Source: JAKFDI01 sp044508835
Lineage (GTDB): Bacteria; Pseudomonadota; Gammaproteobacteria; Burkholderiales; Burkholderiaceae_C
DNA length: 50,083 nt
Reading direction: 5' to 3'
Assembly (NCBI GenBank): GCA_044508835.1
Contig: JBIQHD010000035.1
Location: 1 to 50,083, forward strand
Part shown: positions 38,323-48,891 of the stretch, one piece after another
Numbering within the stretch: the stretch's first letter is position 1
Layout of the letters: the number at the start of each line of letters is the position of its first letter
Program-made: the position numbers and the translations under genes
Notes under the pieces: generated by a model
Seen by the model: only the letters and a program-made list of their open reading frames with translations
The model's database searches: none
Told to the model about the DNA's origin: nothing

Positions 38323-39960
38323 ATGAACACGACCCACGAAGTCTTCAACCAACCCCAGCCGCTGACCGCCTACAACGCCTTCACCGGCAACCGCCCGCTG
38401 CAGGACGCGCTGGCCTTCAACGCGCCCGCGCTCGCCACCGACGAGCTGCAGCAGCTCGGCATGGCGGTGGGCAGCGAGGCGATGCAGGCGCACGCGCGCC
38501 TGGCCAATACCCACACGCCCGAGCTGCACACCCACGACCGCTTCGGCCACCGCACCGACCGGGTGGAGTTCCACCCGAGCTACCACGCGCTGATGGAGAT
38601 CGCCTGCAGCGCCGGCCTGCACGGCACGCCCTGGGCCGGCGCGCCGCACGACCACGTGCGCCGCGCCGCGGGCTTCATGCTCTTCACCGAGGCCGAGGCC
38701 TCCGTGCTGTGCCCCATCTCCATGAGCTACGCCGCCGCGCCCAGCCTGCGCGCCAACCCCGGCCTGGCCGCCGACTGGCTGCCCAAGCTCGTGCAGCGCA
38801 GCTACGACCCGGCCTTCGCGCCCGCCGCGGCCAAGGCCGGCGTGACCATGGGCATGGGCATGACGGAGAAGCAGGGCGGCTCCGACGTGCGCGCCAACAC
38901 CACGCAGGCCGTGCCCGACGGCCGCGACGACTGGGGCGAGCGCTACCGGCTCACCGGCCACAAGTGGTTCTTCTCGGCGCCGATGTGCGATGCCTTCCTC
39001 GTGCTCGCGCAGTCGAAGGCCGGCCTGTCGTGCTTCTTCCTGCCGCGCTGGCTGCCCGACGGCACGCGCAACGCGCTGCGCATCCAGCGCCTGAAGGACA
39101 AGCTCGGCAACAAGGCCAACGCCAGCGCCGAGGTCGAGTTCGAGGACGCACAGGCCTGGCTCGTCGGCGAGGAGGGCCGCGGCGTCCCGCAGATCCTCGA
39201 GATGGGAACGATGACCCGGCTCGACTGTGCGCTCGGCACCAGCGGCCTGATGCGCCAGTCGCTCGCGCTCGCGCTCGACCACACGGCGCAGCGCCAGGCC
39301 TTCGGCCAACCGCTCATCGACCAGCCGCTGATGCGCAACGTGCTCGCCGACCTGGCGCTGGAGAGCGAGGCCGCCACGGCGCTCGCGCTGCGCCTGGCGC
39401 GCACGCTCGACCGGCCCGGCGACGCGCACGAGTCGCTGATGCGGCGCCTGCTCACGCCGGTGGCCAAGTTCTGGATCTGCAAGCGCGGCGCCGCCTTCGC
39501 GCAGGAGGCGATGGAATGCCTCGGCGGCAACGGCTACGTGGAGGAGGGCGGCGAGGGCGTGCTCGCGCGCATCTACCGCGAGATGCCGGTCAATTCCATC
39601 TGGGAGGGCGCGGGCAACATCATGGCGCTCGACCTGCTGCGCGCCCTGCGCAAGGGCGACATGGCCGAGGCGCTGGCGGCCGAGCTGACGCCCGCGCGCG
39701 GCGCGAACGCCGCCTTCGACCGCTTCGCCGACGCGCTGCCGCGGCGCATCGACGCCGCCGCGGCCGAGAGCGACGGCCGCCGCCTGGCGCAGGACGTGGC
39801 GCTGGCCGCGCAGGCCGCGCTGCTGAAGCAGCACGCTCCGGACTTCGTGTTCGACGCCTTCTGCGCCTCGCGCCTGGGCGGAGACTGGGGCCAGACCTTC
39901 GGCACCCTGGCCGCGGCCACCGATTTCGATTCGATCCTGCAGCGCGCGATGCCGCGCTGA
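38323..39960 (+). CDS. aidB: AidB-like acyl-CoA dehydrogenase family flavoprotein
   Basis: This 545-residue protein is closely like E. coli AidB by eye. It shares VFNQPQPL near the start, the stretch MGMGMTEKQGGSDVRANTT, HKWFFSAPMCDAFLVLAQ, LSCFFLPRWLPDG, RLKDKLGNKANAS, LGGNGYVEEGG and REMPVNSIWEGAGNIM (with the acid at about 428). AidB is part of the Ada response to alkylation damage in E. coli and has isovaleryl-CoA dehydrogenase activity. Here it is among catabolic genes and no ada gene is near, so an acyl-CoA role is possible. A strong TTGGAGG precedes the ATG. Confidence 0.9.
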   Translation: MNTTHEVFNQPQPLTAYNAFTGNRPLQDALAFNAPALATDELQQLGMAVGSEAMQAHARLANTHTPELHTHDRFGHRTDRVEFHPSYHALMEIACSAGLHGTPWAGAPHDHVRRAAGFMLFTEAEASVLCPISMSYAAAPSLRANPGLAADWLPKLVQRSYDPAFAPAAAKAGVTMGMGMTEKQGGSDVRANTTQAVPDGRDDWGERYRLTGHKWFFSAPMCDAFLVLAQSKAGLSCFFLPRWLPDGTRNALRIQRLKDKLGNKANASAEVEFEDAQAWLVGEEGRGVPQILEMGTMTRLDCALGTSGLMRQSLALALDHTAQRQAFGQPLIDQPLMRNVLADLALESEAATALALRLARTLDRPGDAHESLMRRLLTPVAKFWICKRGAAFAQEAMECLGGNGYVEEGGEGVLARIYREMPVNSIWEGAGNIMALDLLRALRKGDMAEALAAELTPARGANAAFDRFADALPRRIDAAAAESDGRRLAQDVALAAQAALLKQHAPDFVFDAFCASRLGGDWGQTFGTLAAATDFDSILQRAMPR

Positions 39961-40001
39961 CGCGATCGCCGAACCCTTCATCCCACGAACCGGAGACACG
40001 C

Positions 40002-40913
40002 ATGAAGCATTTCCAGGGCCGCACGGCCGTCATCACCGGGGCAGGCTCCGGCTTCGGCCTGGAGGCCTCGCGCATCGCCGCGGGCCTGGGCATGAACGTC
40101 GTCATGGCCGACGTGCAGCAGGACGCGCTCGACCGCGCCGCGGCCGAGATCGAGGGCCTGGGCGCGAAGGTGCTGCCGTTCCGGCTCGACGTGGCCAAGG
40201 CGGCCGAGGTCGAGGCGCTGGGCGCGGCCACGCTCGCGCGCTTCGGCGCGCCGCACTTCGTCTTCAACAACGCCGGCGTCGGCGCCGGCGGGCTGATCTG
40301 GGAGCACACGCTCAAGGACTGGGAGTGGGTCGTCGGCGTCAACCTGATGGGCGTGGCCCACGGCGTGCGCGTGTTCACGCCGATGATGCTGGCGGCGGCG
40401 AAGCAGGACCCGGCCTACGAGGGCCACATCACCAATACCGCCTCGATGGCCGGCATGCTCAGCATGCCCAACATGGGCGTCTACAACGTCACCAAGCATG
40501 CGGTGGTGGCGCTGTCCGAGACGCTGTACCAGGACCTCGGCCTCGTGACGGACCGGATCCACGCCTCGGTGCTGTGCCCGTACTTCGTGCCCACCGGCAT
40601 CCACCAGAGCGAGCGCAACCGCCCGGCCGACCTGCACGACGCGAACGCCGCGCCGACGAAGAGCCAGCTCATCGCCCAGGCCATGACCGACAAGGCGGTG
40701 GGCAGCGGCAAGGTCACCGCCGCCGCCATCGCGCAGCGCGTGTTCGACGCGGCGCGCGAGGGCAGCTTCTACGTCTTCAGCCACCCGCATGCGCTGGCCG
40801 GCGTGCAGACGCGGCTCGACGACATCGTCAACGTGCGCAACCCGAGCGATCCCTTCGCCGCCCGGCCCGAGATCGGCGCCCAGCTGCGCGCCACCCTCCG
40901 AGACGCCGGCTGA
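40002..40913 (+). CDS. Short-chain dehydrogenase/reductase
   Basis: This is a classical SDR of 303 residues. It has the cofactor loop TGAGSGFG (12-19), NNAG motif in VFNNAGVGAGG and the catalytic Ser148, Tyr161 and Lys165 (NTASMAG, YNVTK). Asp42 in MADVQQ suggests NAD(H). The substrate loop and C-terminal extension (SHPHALAGVQTRLDDIVN) are long. It should oxidise an alcohol or reduce a ketone. It is the last gene of the catabolic series, with CGGAGA before the ATG, 41 bp after the AidB-like gene. Confidence 0.9.
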   Translation: MKHFQGRTAVITGAGSGFGLEASRIAAGLGMNVVMADVQQDALDRAAAEIEGLGAKVLPFRLDVAKAAEVEALGAATLARFGAPHFVFNNAGVGAGGLIWEHTLKDWEWVVGVNLMGVAHGVRVFTPMMLAAAKQDPAYEGHITNTASMAGMLSMPNMGVYNVTKHAVVALSETLYQDLGLVTDRIHASVLCPYFVPTGIHQSERNRPADLHDANAAPTKSQLIAQAMTDKAVGSGKVTAAAIAQRVFDAAREGSFYVFSHPHALAGVQTRLDDIVNVRNPSDPFAARPEIGAQLRATLRDAG

Positions 40914-40983
40914 CGCGCCGCCCGTGCGGCTGCCGCCGCTGGGTACCATCCGCGCTTTGCCGATGGCTGCCCGCCGCTTGCCC

Positions 40984-42483
40984 ATGCCCCAGATTCCGAT
41001 GACCCGCCTGTGCGCGGCCCTGCTCGCCCTCTCGCTCGCCGGGGCGGCCGCGGCGCAGGACGATGCGCAGGAACCGCTGGCGGTGCGGCCGACGCACGTG
41101 CGCCTCGGGCTGGAGAAGGTGAAGCTGCCCGGCGGCGAGTCGGTGGGGCTCGTCGGCGCGAGCTACCTGCTCGACATCGGCCACGGCTTCGCGGCCGGCC
41201 CCACGGTGCACGGCGCGGTCACCGGCCGGCGCGGCGGGCTGTTCGTGCTCGGCGCCCAGGCGAGCTGGCGCCATCGCTTCGGGCGCGGCCCGATCTCGCT
41301 GGAAACCGGCCTCTTCGCCGGGGCCGGCGGCGGGGGCGGCGCGCCCACGGGCAACGGCCTGATGCTGCGCCCGCACCTCGACCTGCTGTGGGACTTCGGC
41401 CGCTACCGCGCCGGCATCTCGCTGTCGCAGGTGCGCTTCGCGCATTCGGGCATCGACAGCCGGCAGCTCGGCCTGGTGTGGACGGCCGACTCCGATTTCC
41501 GCTACGTGCCGCCCGAGCGCATCGGCACGAACAGCATCACCAGCGGCCGCTCGGGCGTCGGCGTCGACCGGGTGCAGGCGGTCGTCGGCAGCTACTTCCC
41601 GGCCTCGCGCTCGAAGCGCGTGGACGGCACGGCGCTGCCGTCGAAGATCGGGCTGATCGGCGCGCGCTTCGAGCAGTCGCTCGGCGGCCATCCCTACTGG
41701 GGCATCGAGGCCGGCGGCGCGGCCAGCGGCGGCGTGGCGGGCTATGCCGAGCTGCTGGCCACGCTCGGCACCGAGGCGCTGTTCTGGGACCGGCGCGTGG
41801 CGCTCGGCGCGCGCGCGGCGCTCGGCATGGGCGGCGGCGGCGGGGTCGACACCGGCGGCGGCCTGCTCGCCAAGGGCTCGGTCTACGGCACGCTGCGCCT
41901 GTCGCGCGACGTCGGCCTCACGCTCGAAGGCGGCGTGGCCACGGCGCCCAACGGCAGCTTCCGCGCGAGCTTCGGCGCGGCCTCGCTCACCGTCATCCTC
42001 GACGACCCCTACGACGTGAAGGTGCCGGCGCGCACCACGCGCACCGAGTGGGCGCTCGGCGTCGAGCGCTCCGACGCACTGCGCCGCGACGGCAGCACGC
42101 GGCCGATGAAGACGATCGCGCTCAAGGTCAACCGCTTCATGACCGACCACGCCTACCTCACCGGCCAGACGCGCAGCGCCTTCAGCGGCGACGCCGGCGG
42201 CCACGTCGTCGGGCTGATCGGCGCCGGCGCGCGCGTGCCCTTCGGCTCGCGCTGGCACGCCGGCGCGGAGATGCTGGTCGGCACGGGCGGCGGCGGCAAC
42301 GTCGACACCCGCGGCGGCGCGCTCGTCCAGCCGACGGCCTACGTCGGCTTCGACATCACCCCCGCGGTGGCGCTGCGCGTGTCGGCGGGGCGGCTGAAGT
42401 CGATCCGCGGCGACCTGGACAGCAGCACCGTCGGCGTCGGCATGACGTTCTCCTTCGGCGTCGCCTCGCGCGGCTTCCGCTGA
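40984..42483 (+). CDS. Exported protein with threefold internal repeat (beta-barrel-like)
   Basis: This is a protein of about 499 residues that I do not recognise. A signal peptide (TRLCAALLALSLAGAAAA-QD) is followed by alternating hydrophobic strands. Three related units, beginning near residues 40, 220 and 376, each end in a glycine loop: GAGGGGGAPTGNG, GMGGGGGVDTGGG and GTGGGGNVDTRGG. The C-terminal residue pattern (VGVGMTFSFGVASRGFR) is like an outer-membrane strand. It could be a trimodular outer-membrane barrel or surface protein. The start is uncertain: ATGs at 40963, 40984 and 40999 are all possible. It ends 10 bp before the flavoprotein gene. Confidence 0.7.
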   Translation: MPQIPMTRLCAALLALSLAGAAAAQDDAQEPLAVRPTHVRLGLEKVKLPGGESVGLVGASYLLDIGHGFAAGPTVHGAVTGRRGGLFVLGAQASWRHRFGRGPISLETGLFAGAGGGGGAPTGNGLMLRPHLDLLWDFGRYRAGISLSQVRFAHSGIDSRQLGLVWTADSDFRYVPPERIGTNSITSGRSGVGVDRVQAVVGSYFPASRSKRVDGTALPSKIGLIGARFEQSLGGHPYWGIEAGGAASGGVAGYAELLATLGTEALFWDRRVALGARAALGMGGGGGVDTGGGLLAKGSVYGTLRLSRDVGLTLEGGVATAPNGSFRASFGAASLTVILDDPYDVKVPARTTRTEWALGVERSDALRRDGSTRPMKTIALKVNRFMTDHAYLTGQTRSAFSGDAGGHVVGLIGAGARVPFGSRWHAGAEMLVGTGGGGNVDTRGGALVQPTAYVGFDITPAVALRVSAGRLKSIRGDLDSSTVGVGMTFSFGVASRGFR

Positions 42484-42493
42484 GCACGACGCG

Positions 42494-43768
42494 ATGGCCG
42501 TGGTGATCGTCGGCGGCGGCCCGGCCGGCCTGATGGCCGCGCAGACGCTGGCCGAGGCCGGCGTCGCCGTCGACCTGTACGACGCCATGCCCTCGGTCGG
42601 GCGCAAGTTCCTGCTGGCCGGCAAGGGCGGGCTGAACCTCACGCATGCCGAGCCCTTCGACGCCTTCGCCGCGCGTTTTCGCGAGCGGCAGGGCGCGCTC
42701 GAGCCGCTGCTGCGCGAGTTCGGCCCCGCGGCGCTGCGCGACTGGGCGCGGGGCCTGGGCATCGACACCTTCGTCGGCAGCTCGGGCCGCGTGTTCCCCG
42801 TCGACATGAAGGCCGCGCCGCTGCTGCGCGCCTGGCTGGCGCGGCTGCGCCAGGCGGGCGTGCGCTTTCACATGCGGCACCGCCTGGTCGGGCTGGCGCG
42901 CGACGGGGCGGGCATCGGCCTGCGCTTCGCCACGCCGCAGGGCGAGGTTGCCGCGGCGAGCGCGACGGTGCTGCTCGCGCTCGGCGGCGCGAGCTGGCCG
43001 CGGCTCGGCTCGGACGGCGCGTGGGTGCCGCTGCTCGGCGCCCTGGGCGTCGAGGTCGCGCCGCTCGCGCCGTCGAACTGCGGCTTCGATGCCGCCCGCA
43101 TCGACGAGGCCCGCACGCTGCACGCCGGCTGGAGCGAGTTCTTCCGCAGCCGCTTCGCCGGCCGGCCGGTGAAGAACGCGGCGCTGGCCTGCACCGCCCC
43201 CGACGGCAGCCGGTTCGCGCAGGCGGGCGAGTTCGTCGTCACCGAGGGCGGGGTGGAGGGCAGCCTGGTCTACGCCGCCTCGGCGCCGCTGCGCGAGGCG
43301 ATCGCGGCGCATGGCCGCGCCGTCGCCTCGATCGACCTGCTGCCGGCGCGCAGCGAGGAGGCCGTGCGCGCGGAGCTGCTGCACCCGCGCGGCTCGCGCT
43401 CGCTGTCCACGCACCTGAAGAGCCGGCTCGGCATCGACGGCGTGAAGGCGGCGCTGCTGCGCGAGCTGCTGCCGCGCGCGAGCTTCGACGACCCCGCGGC
43501 GCTGGCGCGCGGCATCAAGGCGCTGCCGCTGCCGCTCGTGGCCGCGCGGCCGGTGGCCGAGGCGATCAGCAGCGCCGGCGGCGTGCGCTTCGAGGCCCTG
43601 GCGCCGGGCCTCATGGCCGCCGGCTGCCCCGGCCTCTTCGTCGCCGGCGAGATGCTCGACTGGGAGGCGCCCACCGGCGGCTACCTGCTGACGGCCTGCC
43701 TGGCCACCGGCCGCGCCGCGGCGCTGGCCGCCGCGCGCCGCGTCCGCGCGCCCGGCGACTCTTCGTGA
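42494..43768 (+). CDS. HI0933-family FAD-dependent oxidoreductase
   Basis: This flavoprotein of 424 residues (BaiN/YhiN-like, PP_4765 type) has the dinucleotide fold GGGPAG (7-12) and the family motif SVGRKFLLAGKGGLNLTH (34-51). It ends with the characteristic CPGLFVAGEMLDWEAPTGGY. Members reduce or isomerise unsaturated substrates, but most are uncharacterised. There is no signal peptide. It begins just after the repeat-protein gene on the same strand; no functional link is evident. Confidence 0.88.
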   Translation: MAVVIVGGGPAGLMAAQTLAEAGVAVDLYDAMPSVGRKFLLAGKGGLNLTHAEPFDAFAARFRERQGALEPLLREFGPAALRDWARGLGIDTFVGSSGRVFPVDMKAAPLLRAWLARLRQAGVRFHMRHRLVGLARDGAGIGLRFATPQGEVAAASATVLLALGGASWPRLGSDGAWVPLLGALGVEVAPLAPSNCGFDAARIDEARTLHAGWSEFFRSRFAGRPVKNAALACTAPDGSRFAQAGEFVVTEGGVEGSLVYAASAPLREAIAAHGRAVASIDLLPARSEEAVRAELLHPRGSRSLSTHLKSRLGIDGVKAALLRELLPRASFDDPAALARGIKALPLPLVAARPVAEAISSAGGVRFEALAPGLMAAGCPGLFVAGEMLDWEAPTGGYLLTACLATGRAAALAAARRVRAPGDSS

Positions 43769-43929
43769 CGAATCACGCGGTCGGCGCCCGCAGTCGCCGG
43801 CGCGGCCGTGGCCGCGGCAGGACGCAGCACTAGCATCCGCGCAGCCGCGGCAGTACGTGCGGCCGTGTGCCGGTCCGCCCGCGTCGGGAGGGGCTGGCGT
43901 CGCCAACCCAAGCCCCCAGGAATCGCACA

Positions 43930-45123
43930 ATGGCAAGTCTGCAGCAAGGCGTCGTGATCGACGTGCCGGCATGGAAGGTGCCGGTCATCTCCCGCAAGAA
44001 GTATCTGAAGCAGCCCGAGATCGCCGTCAACATCAAGTTCTCGGCCGAAGAGCTGAAGGAGATGCCCGACAAGCAGTTCAAGGCCTTCGAGCAGGCGTTC
44101 GAGAAGAGCTTCACGCCGGCGTTCCAGAAGATGAGCGGCGGCTGGTTCGCGGACATGCAGAAGACCATCGACACCACCGAGGCCGCCATCGACAAGCTCA
44201 AGTCGGCCGGCGTGAAGGCCAAGGACCAGGCCGAGAAGCTGATGCAGTCGATGGTCGACAAGAGCAACGCCGCGCTCGAGGCCAAGTGCAAGACCTGGAC
44301 CGCGGCGGTGCAGAAGCTCGCGCAGGCGGCCTACGACAGCGCCTTCGTCGACGCGCTCAAGGCGATGAAGCTCAAGGTCACCAAGGCCAAGGCCAAGATG
44401 ATCGCCAAGGTGGCGTTCATGGTGGCGCTCACGCTCACGGCCGCGGCGCTGACCATCGCGGTGAGCGTGGTGACGATGGGCGCGGGCGCGGCCCTCGCGC
44501 CGGTGGTGATCGCCGGCATCCTGACGGCGGGCAAGGCGCTCTTCGGCTCCGCCAACGAGGTGTTCAAGAGCTACGACGTGCTGGCCACCACCATCGCCGC
44601 CGTCGAGAAGGACGCGAAGAACCTGGGTGCGGCCACGACCGCCCTGCTCAAGGCGATGCAGAAGACCGCCGGCACGCTGGACCGGGCCAAGGCCTTCAAG
44701 GCGGCGCTGTCGGCCGACGTGCAGGCGCTCGACAAGCACGTGGGCCAGCTCGACAAGTTCGTCGCCGTGGCGCAGGCCAAGACGGCCGGCCGGCTGAAGG
44801 AGATCCAGCTGCTCGCCGACAAGCTCGCCGCCGCCAAGTCGGGCAGCAAGGAAGCCGACGAGCTGGAGAAGCAGGTGCTCGTGGCGCAGAAGAGCTTCGA
44901 CGGCGCCATGGCCCGCCTGAAGGCGATCGACGAGGTGAAGGCCGCGGCCGCCGAGGCCAAGGCCGCGTTCGGCAAGCTCAACGGCGATGCCATCCTCAAG
45001 GCCGTGGGCCGCTTCGCGCCGGCGCTCACGCTGCTCGGCAACGCGGTGTCCACTGCCTCGCAGGCCGCCACGCCGCTGAAGACCATCGCCACCGGCGTGC
45101 AGAAGCTCGCCACCGCGAAGTAG
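43930..45123 (+). CDS. Helical protein with central hydrophobic hairpin, alpha-pore-forming-toxin-like
   Basis: This 397-residue protein is not one I recognise. It has no signal peptide (MASLQQGVVIDVPAWKVPVI). Residues 38-155 and 210-355 are long, Lys/Ala/Glu-rich amphipathic helices with coiled-coil character. Between them (158-206) lies a hydrophobic Ala/Gly/Val-rich hairpin (VAFMVALTLTAAALTIAVSV, then GAGAALAPVVIAGIL). This helix-hairpin-helix layout recalls HBL/Nhe, ClyA and XaxA-type pore-forming proteins. It lacks a visible immunity or secretion gene. AGGAAT precedes the ATG. A structural coiled-coil membrane protein is the alternative. Confidence 0.7.
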   Translation: MASLQQGVVIDVPAWKVPVISRKKYLKQPEIAVNIKFSAEELKEMPDKQFKAFEQAFEKSFTPAFQKMSGGWFADMQKTIDTTEAAIDKLKSAGVKAKDQAEKLMQSMVDKSNAALEAKCKTWTAAVQKLAQAAYDSAFVDALKAMKLKVTKAKAKMIAKVAFMVALTLTAAALTIAVSVVTMGAGAALAPVVIAGILTAGKALFGSANEVFKSYDVLATTIAAVEKDAKNLGAATTALLKAMQKTAGTLDRAKAFKAALSADVQALDKHVGQLDKFVAVAQAKTAGRLKEIQLLADKLAAAKSGSKEADELEKQVLVAQKSFDGAMARLKAIDEVKAAAAEAKAAFGKLNGDAILKAVGRFAPALTLLGNAVSTASQAATPLKTIATGVQKLATAK

Positions 45124-45133
45124 CCGCAGCCCC

Positions 45134-45175
45134 CGTGCTCCACGGGCCCGCGCCGCGCCTTCGCCGCGGCGCGGG
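45134..45175 (+). terminator. Tandem hairpins after the helical-protein gene
   Basis: A small hairpin, ccgtg-ctc-cacgg, is followed by an 11-bp stem, cccgcgccgcg (45147-45157) and cgcggcgcggg (45165-45175), closing a 7-base loop. No T-run follows, so it is a weak terminator or an mRNA 3'-end stabiliser. Confidence 0.5.
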
Positions 45176-45265
45176 CATGCGCATTGCCGCATGAGAGTGC
45201 CGCTGCACGGTACCCCTCGGGGACGCCGCAGCAGCATCCTCATCCATTGCACAGGAGTACGAGAC

Positions 45266-45622
45266 ATGAGCAAGCTTTCCAATACCCTGGCCGCCGCCGC
45301 GGCCGCTTCGCTGCTCGCGATTTCGGGCGCGGCCCTGGCCCAGCCTTCGGGCACGACCGGTTCCGGCCCCAATGCCGCCGGCACGCCGCCGGGAACGCCG
45401 GCCCAGCCCAACAACCCGATCAACAACAGCACGGGCGCGACCGACAGCACGAGCGGCGCGACCGGCTCGTCGGGCACCACGACGGACTCCGGCTCGATGA
45501 ACCGCGGCACCTCGTCGGACTCCGCCACGTCCGGCACCACGGGCAGCAGCGGCTCGATGAGCACCGGCAACGGCACCATGAACGACCGCACCACGCGTGC
45601 GCCGCGCGCGGACCGCAACTGA
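45266..45622 (+). CDS. Secreted Ser/Thr/Gly-rich low-complexity protein
   Basis: This 118-residue protein has a clear signal peptide (MSKLSNTLAAAAAASLLAIS, cut near ALA-QP). It is followed by a Gly/Ser/Thr/Asn-rich repeat of the kind TGATDSTSGATGSSGTTTDS, and a basic end (RTTRAPRADRN). GGAG precedes the ATG. Function is unknown; such proteins are often exported and disordered. A terminator follows its stop. Confidence 0.75.
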   Translation: MSKLSNTLAAAAAASLLAISGAALAQPSGTTGSGPNAAGTPPGTPAQPNNPINNSTGATDSTSGATGSSGTTTDSGSMNRGTSSDSATSGTTGSSGSMSTGNGTMNDRTTRAPRADRN

Positions 45623-45647
45623 CCCGCGACCGACACGCGACTGCCAG

Positions 45648-45671
45648 GCGCCCGCCCCGTGCGGGCGCTTT
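45648..45671 (+). terminator. Rho-independent terminator
   Basis: The 8-bp stem gcgcccgc and gcgggcgc closes the loop cccgt and is followed by ttt. It lies between the secreted-protein gene and the convergent L,D-transpeptidase gene, 25 bases after the stop. Confidence 0.75.
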
Positions 45672-45689
45672 GCATGCGGGCTCCCGGCG

Positions 45690-46421
45690 CTACCGGGCGG
45701 GCGATGGCGCGGGGTGCAGGCCCGCCATGTCCTCGGGCACCGGCACGGGCCGGTAGGACGCGAACATCGCCTTCAGCGACCGCGTCTCCGGCAGCACGTA
45801 GACGATGCCCCGGCCGCGGCCGAACACCGGGTCGATGCGGGCCTCGTAGAACGCCACCGGCACGTTGATGCAGCCGTAGGAGATGCGGTTGTCGGCATCG
45901 GTGGGCGTGGCCAGCCGCTCCAGGCGGCGTTCCTTCGGGTTCGTCGGCCGCACGCGGTGCATGGACACCGCCGCGTCGTAGTCGACCCACACGATGTCCT
46001 CGCCGTGGGCGTTGCGCCCTGGCTCGGTGACGAAGCGGCCGGCGGGCGTAGTGCGCTCGTGCGGGCGGATCTTGCCGATGGGGCGCTCGCCGATGCCGGG
46101 CACGGAATCGTCGCCGACGGCCAGGCCGAGCAGCACGGGCGAGCTGCCCTGCAGCCGCCCGTCGCGGTCGAAGACGTGCAGGCGCGCGCGCACCTTGTCG
46201 AGCACCGCGAACGGAAGGCCGGCATGGTCGCCGGAACGCATCGCCCATTCGGCGATCTGCTTCACGTCGTGCGGCGGAAAGGTGCCGGCGAAATCGGCAT
46301 GCGCAAGCGCAGCCGCGGCGCGGGGCGGGGGCGCCGCCGGCCGCGGCTGGATGACGGCGTCCGAGGCGCTCACGCCCAGCAGCACGGCCGTGGCGAGGAG
46401 GCAGGTGTCGAGGCGGCGCAT
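45690..46421 (-). CDS. L,D-transpeptidase (YkuD)-like protein
   Basis: This is a predicted exported protein of 243 residues with a hydrophobic N-terminus (CLLATAVLLGVSASDAVIQ). The YkuD-type catalytic motif reads ISYGCINVP (180-188), with Cys184 as the nucleophile and His155 (SMHRV) as its partner; the family's usual SHGC histidine is Tyr182. Other family features are TTPAGRFVTEPG and IVWVDYDAAVSMH. By family it would cross-link peptidoglycan or attach lipoproteins. It is transcribed towards the Ser/Thr-rich gene and away from tex. Confidence 0.8.
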   Translation of the reverse strand: MRRLDTCLLATAVLLGVSASDAVIQPRPAAPPPRAAAALAHADFAGTFPPHDVKQIAEWAMRSGDHAGLPFAVLDKVRARLHVFDRDGRLQGSSPVLLGLAVGDDSVPGIGERPIGKIRPHERTTPAGRFVTEPGRNAHGEDIVWVDYDAAVSMHRVRPTNPKERRLERLATPTDADNRISYGCINVPVAFYEARIDPVFGRGRGIVYVLPETRSLKAMFASYRPVPVPEDMAGLHPAPSPAR

Positions 46422-46552
46422 GGGATCGGGAGCGTTCGAGGCGCGGGCGTTGCCCCTCCTTCGGCACCCGGCAAGCGGCGCGCCCGGCATGCCGTGGAGC
46501 CTGTGGCACACTGCGCCGCTTTCGCCCCAGCGCCGCCGCGGCGCCCCGTGTC

Positions 46553-48889
<2,337 letters not shown>

Positions 48890-48891
48890 CC

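Noticed and set aside
34426..39999. Very long minus-strand open frame (over 1850 codons)
   Set aside because: It runs across several well-supported plus-strand genes and the 38.2 kb repeat, and has the Arg/His/Gly-rich composition of a GC-driven shadow frame.
41300..42350. Glycine-rich stretches considered as PE-PGRS-like or collagen-like repeats
   Set aside because: Only three short glycine loops occur, at regular positions between strands; the rest is not low-complexity.
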